Program-made: the position numbers and the translations under genes
Notes under the pieces: generated by a model
The model's database searches: none
Told to the model about the DNA's origin: nothing
What the model saw: the letters and a program-made list of their open reading frames with translations, nothing else
Shown here: in pieces, positions 62,705-64,000 of the stretch
How positions within the stretch are numbered: position 1 is the first letter of the stretch
How the letters are laid out: every line of letters starts with the position of its first letter
NCBI GenBank assembly: GCA_024707365.1
Contig: JANPZV010000008.1
Location: 248,001-312,000, forward strand
Length of the DNA stretch: 64,000 nt
Direction of reading: 5' to 3'
Origin: Terricaulis sp.
GTDB lineage: Bacteria; Pseudomonadota; Alphaproteobacteria; Caulobacterales; Aquidulcibacteraceae

Positions 62705-64000
62705 TGCGCTACACCTCAACCCGCGGCGGGGCCGCCCCCGCCAGCTTCCTCGACGCCGTGCTCGCCGGCCTTGCGCCCGATGGCGGGCTCTATGTGCCGG
62801 AGGCGTGGCCAAGCCTTGGCGGCTGGGTGCGTGAGGCGGGCCTGCGTGATTATGCGGGCGTGGCGAGCGTTGTGCTGGAAGCATTCGCTGGCGCTGCGCT
62901 TTCCCCGGCCGCGCGGCATGAGATCACGCAACGCGCTTACGGTCCGCAATCGGCCTTCGATGCAAGCGCCATCACCCCGCTCATTCAACTCGGCGCCAAT
63001 CATTGGCTGCTCGATCTCGCGCGCGGGCCTTCGCTGGCGTTCAAAGATATTGCGATGCAGCTCATCGCCCCGCTCTACGATCATGCGCTCGCCGAGCGCG
63101 ATCAGCGGCTCACCGTTGTCTGCGCCACCTCTGGCGATACAGGCGGGGCGGCGGTGGAGGCGCTGAAAAAAAGCGATCGCGTTGATCTCTTCGTGCTGTT
63201 GCCGAAGGGGCGCGTGTCGGACGTGCAGCGCCGCTTCATGACGGCGAGCGGGGCGGCGAATGTGCACGCCATAGAGATCGACAGCGATTTCGACGCTTGC
63301 CAAGCCATCGTCAAAGCGCTGTTCGCGGACGCCGATTTCGCGGGGCGCGCCAGCCTTTCGGGCGTGAACTCGATCAATTGGGCGCGCATCGTGGCGCAGA
63401 GCGTCTATTTCCTGCGCACGGCCTCAGCGTTGAGCGCGCCGGGCCCGGTCGATTTCGTGGTGCCCAGCGGCAATATGGGCGATGCGTTTGCTGGTTTCGT
63501 CGCCAAAAAACTCGGCGCGCCGATCGGGCGCATTGGGCTCGCCACCAATTCCAACAACATCCTCGCGCGCGCCCTGCAAACCGGGCGGTACGAGCGCGCG
63601 GCGCAATCGCTCGCCACCATTTCGCCAGCGATGGATATTCAGGTCGCCTCCAATTTTGAGCGGCTTCTCTATGATGCGACCGGCGACGCCGATCTGGTGG
63701 CCGGCGCCTATCGCGCGCTGGCGCAATCGGGCGGCTTTGATGCGCCGCCCGCGGCGCTTGCTGCGATGCGCGAGACCTTCTCCGGCGCTGACGCCAATGA
63801 TGCGATGACGAAGGCCGAGATCACGCGTTTCTTCGAGGAGGAGGGCGCGCTGATTTGCCCGCACACAGCGGTGGGCTTTGCGGCGTTTCCGCAGCCGGCG
63901 GCCGATCGCCCGGTGGTCTATCTCGCCACAGCGCACCCGGCGAAATTTCCTGAAACGGTGGAGGAGGCCACCGGCGTGCGCCCGCCGCTGCCGCCCAAAT
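62704..64000 (+). CDS. thrC: Threonine synthase, 5' part
   Basis: PLP enzyme converting O-phosphohomoserine to threonine. MRYTSTRGGAAPASFLDAVL opens the family N-domain. The PLP lysine is Lys114 in PSLAFKDIAMQ. CATSGDTGGAAVEALKKSDR and VVPSGNMGDAFAGFVAKKLG form the phosphate and glycine-rich loops. The frame is open to the end of the window, where the last visible residues are PPLPPK. Its start overlaps surf1 by ATGA, a common arrangement in alphaproteobacteria. Confidence 0.95.
   Translation, partial: MRYTSTRGGAAPASFLDAVLAGLAPDGGLYVPEAWPSLGGWVREAGLRDYAGVASVVLEAFAGAALSPAARHEITQRAYGPQSAFDASAITPLIQLGANHWLLDLARGPSLAFKDIAMQLIAPLYDHALAERDQRLTVVCATSGDTGGAAVEALKKSDRVDLFVLLPKGRVSDVQRRFMTASGAANVHAIEIDSDFDACQAIVKALFADADFAGRASLSGVNSINWARIVAQSVYFLRTASALSAPGPVDFVVPSGNMGDAFAGFVAKKLGAPIGRIGLATNSNNILARALQTGRYERAAQSLATISPAMDIQVASNFERLLYDATGDADLVAGAYRALAQSGGFDAPPAALAAMRETFSGADANDAMTKAEITRFFEEEGALICPHTAVGFAAFPQPAADRPVVYLATAHPAKFPETVEEATGVRPPLPPK

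Overview
The window is high-GC DNA, by eye about two thirds G+C, from a Gram-negative alphaproteobacterium. I would guess a Caulobacterales/Hyphomonadaceae-type organism. The evidence is a stand-alone F0 operon (atpI-atpB-atpE-b'-atpF), a ctaC-ctaD-ctaB-small ORF-ctaG-ctaE-DUF983-surf1-thrC block, the alphaproteobacterial families DUF2093, DUF4170, DUF6481 and UrcA, a split glycine dehydrogenase (gcvPA/gcvPB), and lipid A/Kdo genes. I see no rRNA, tRNA, CRISPR array or insertion-sequence transposase.

Layout. 0-5 kb: gcvPA (end), gcvPB, a prolyl-oligopeptidase lipoprotein, DUF6481. 5-7.7 kb: F0 ATP synthase operon (minus). 8.5-12 kb: phosphotransferase, CcdAB toxin-antitoxin, purD, an FMN reductase (minus). 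12.1-16.1 kb: four-gene Anbu peptidase cluster (ATP-grasp, alpha-E, transglutaminase, proteasome-like peptidase). 16.2-19.4 kb: cation/proton antiporter facing a repeat-rich membrane protein. 19.4-23.3 kb: xseA, ParDE, YoaK-type membrane protein, DUF2093, M23 lipoprotein. 23.3-27.2 kb: lipid A acyltransferase, lpxK, waaA, DUF374 (minus). 27.3-30.5 kb: Cys-phosphatase, hybrid histidine kinase, UrcA protein. 30.7-35.3 kb: MsbA-like exporter, DUF4170, cysQ, pmbA, MAPEG protein (minus). 36.2-38.7 kb: coupled operon arsR-type regulator, desaturase, Imm53-like protein, methyltransferase. 38.8-40.6 kb: ubiA, 38-residue membrane peptide, AlkA-type glycosylase. 41-45.2 kb: ABC exporter, rsmE, gshA. 45.2-47.4 kb: AbrB/PIN and ParDE modules, GNAT enzyme. 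47.6-51.4 kb: POT transporter, soluble VirD4/TraG-like ATPase. 51.5-56.2 kb: TonB receptor, Lys/Ala mini-protein, tldD, TPR protein. 56.3-64 kb: cytochrome aa3 oxidase and assembly genes, ending in partial thrC.

Two things colour the whole window. First, about twenty reading frames are broken by a single missing or extra base, often in a G/C run or an alternating GC tract. Many are genes the cell can hardly lose (atpB, b', waaA, ubiA, ctaE). Assembly consensus errors explain this best, so these genes are annotated as whole genes with the shift position stated. Second, several families of short dispersed palindromic elements sit between genes. One lies inside rsmE and one appears to be translated inside lpxK.

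Working together: glycine cleavage, purine synthesis, F0 and the terminal oxidase are core metabolism. lpxK, waaA, the acyltransferases and the exporter build and move lipid A. TldD and PmbA are the two halves of one metalloprotease. Four toxin-antitoxin modules and the Imm53-like gene are the accessory part.
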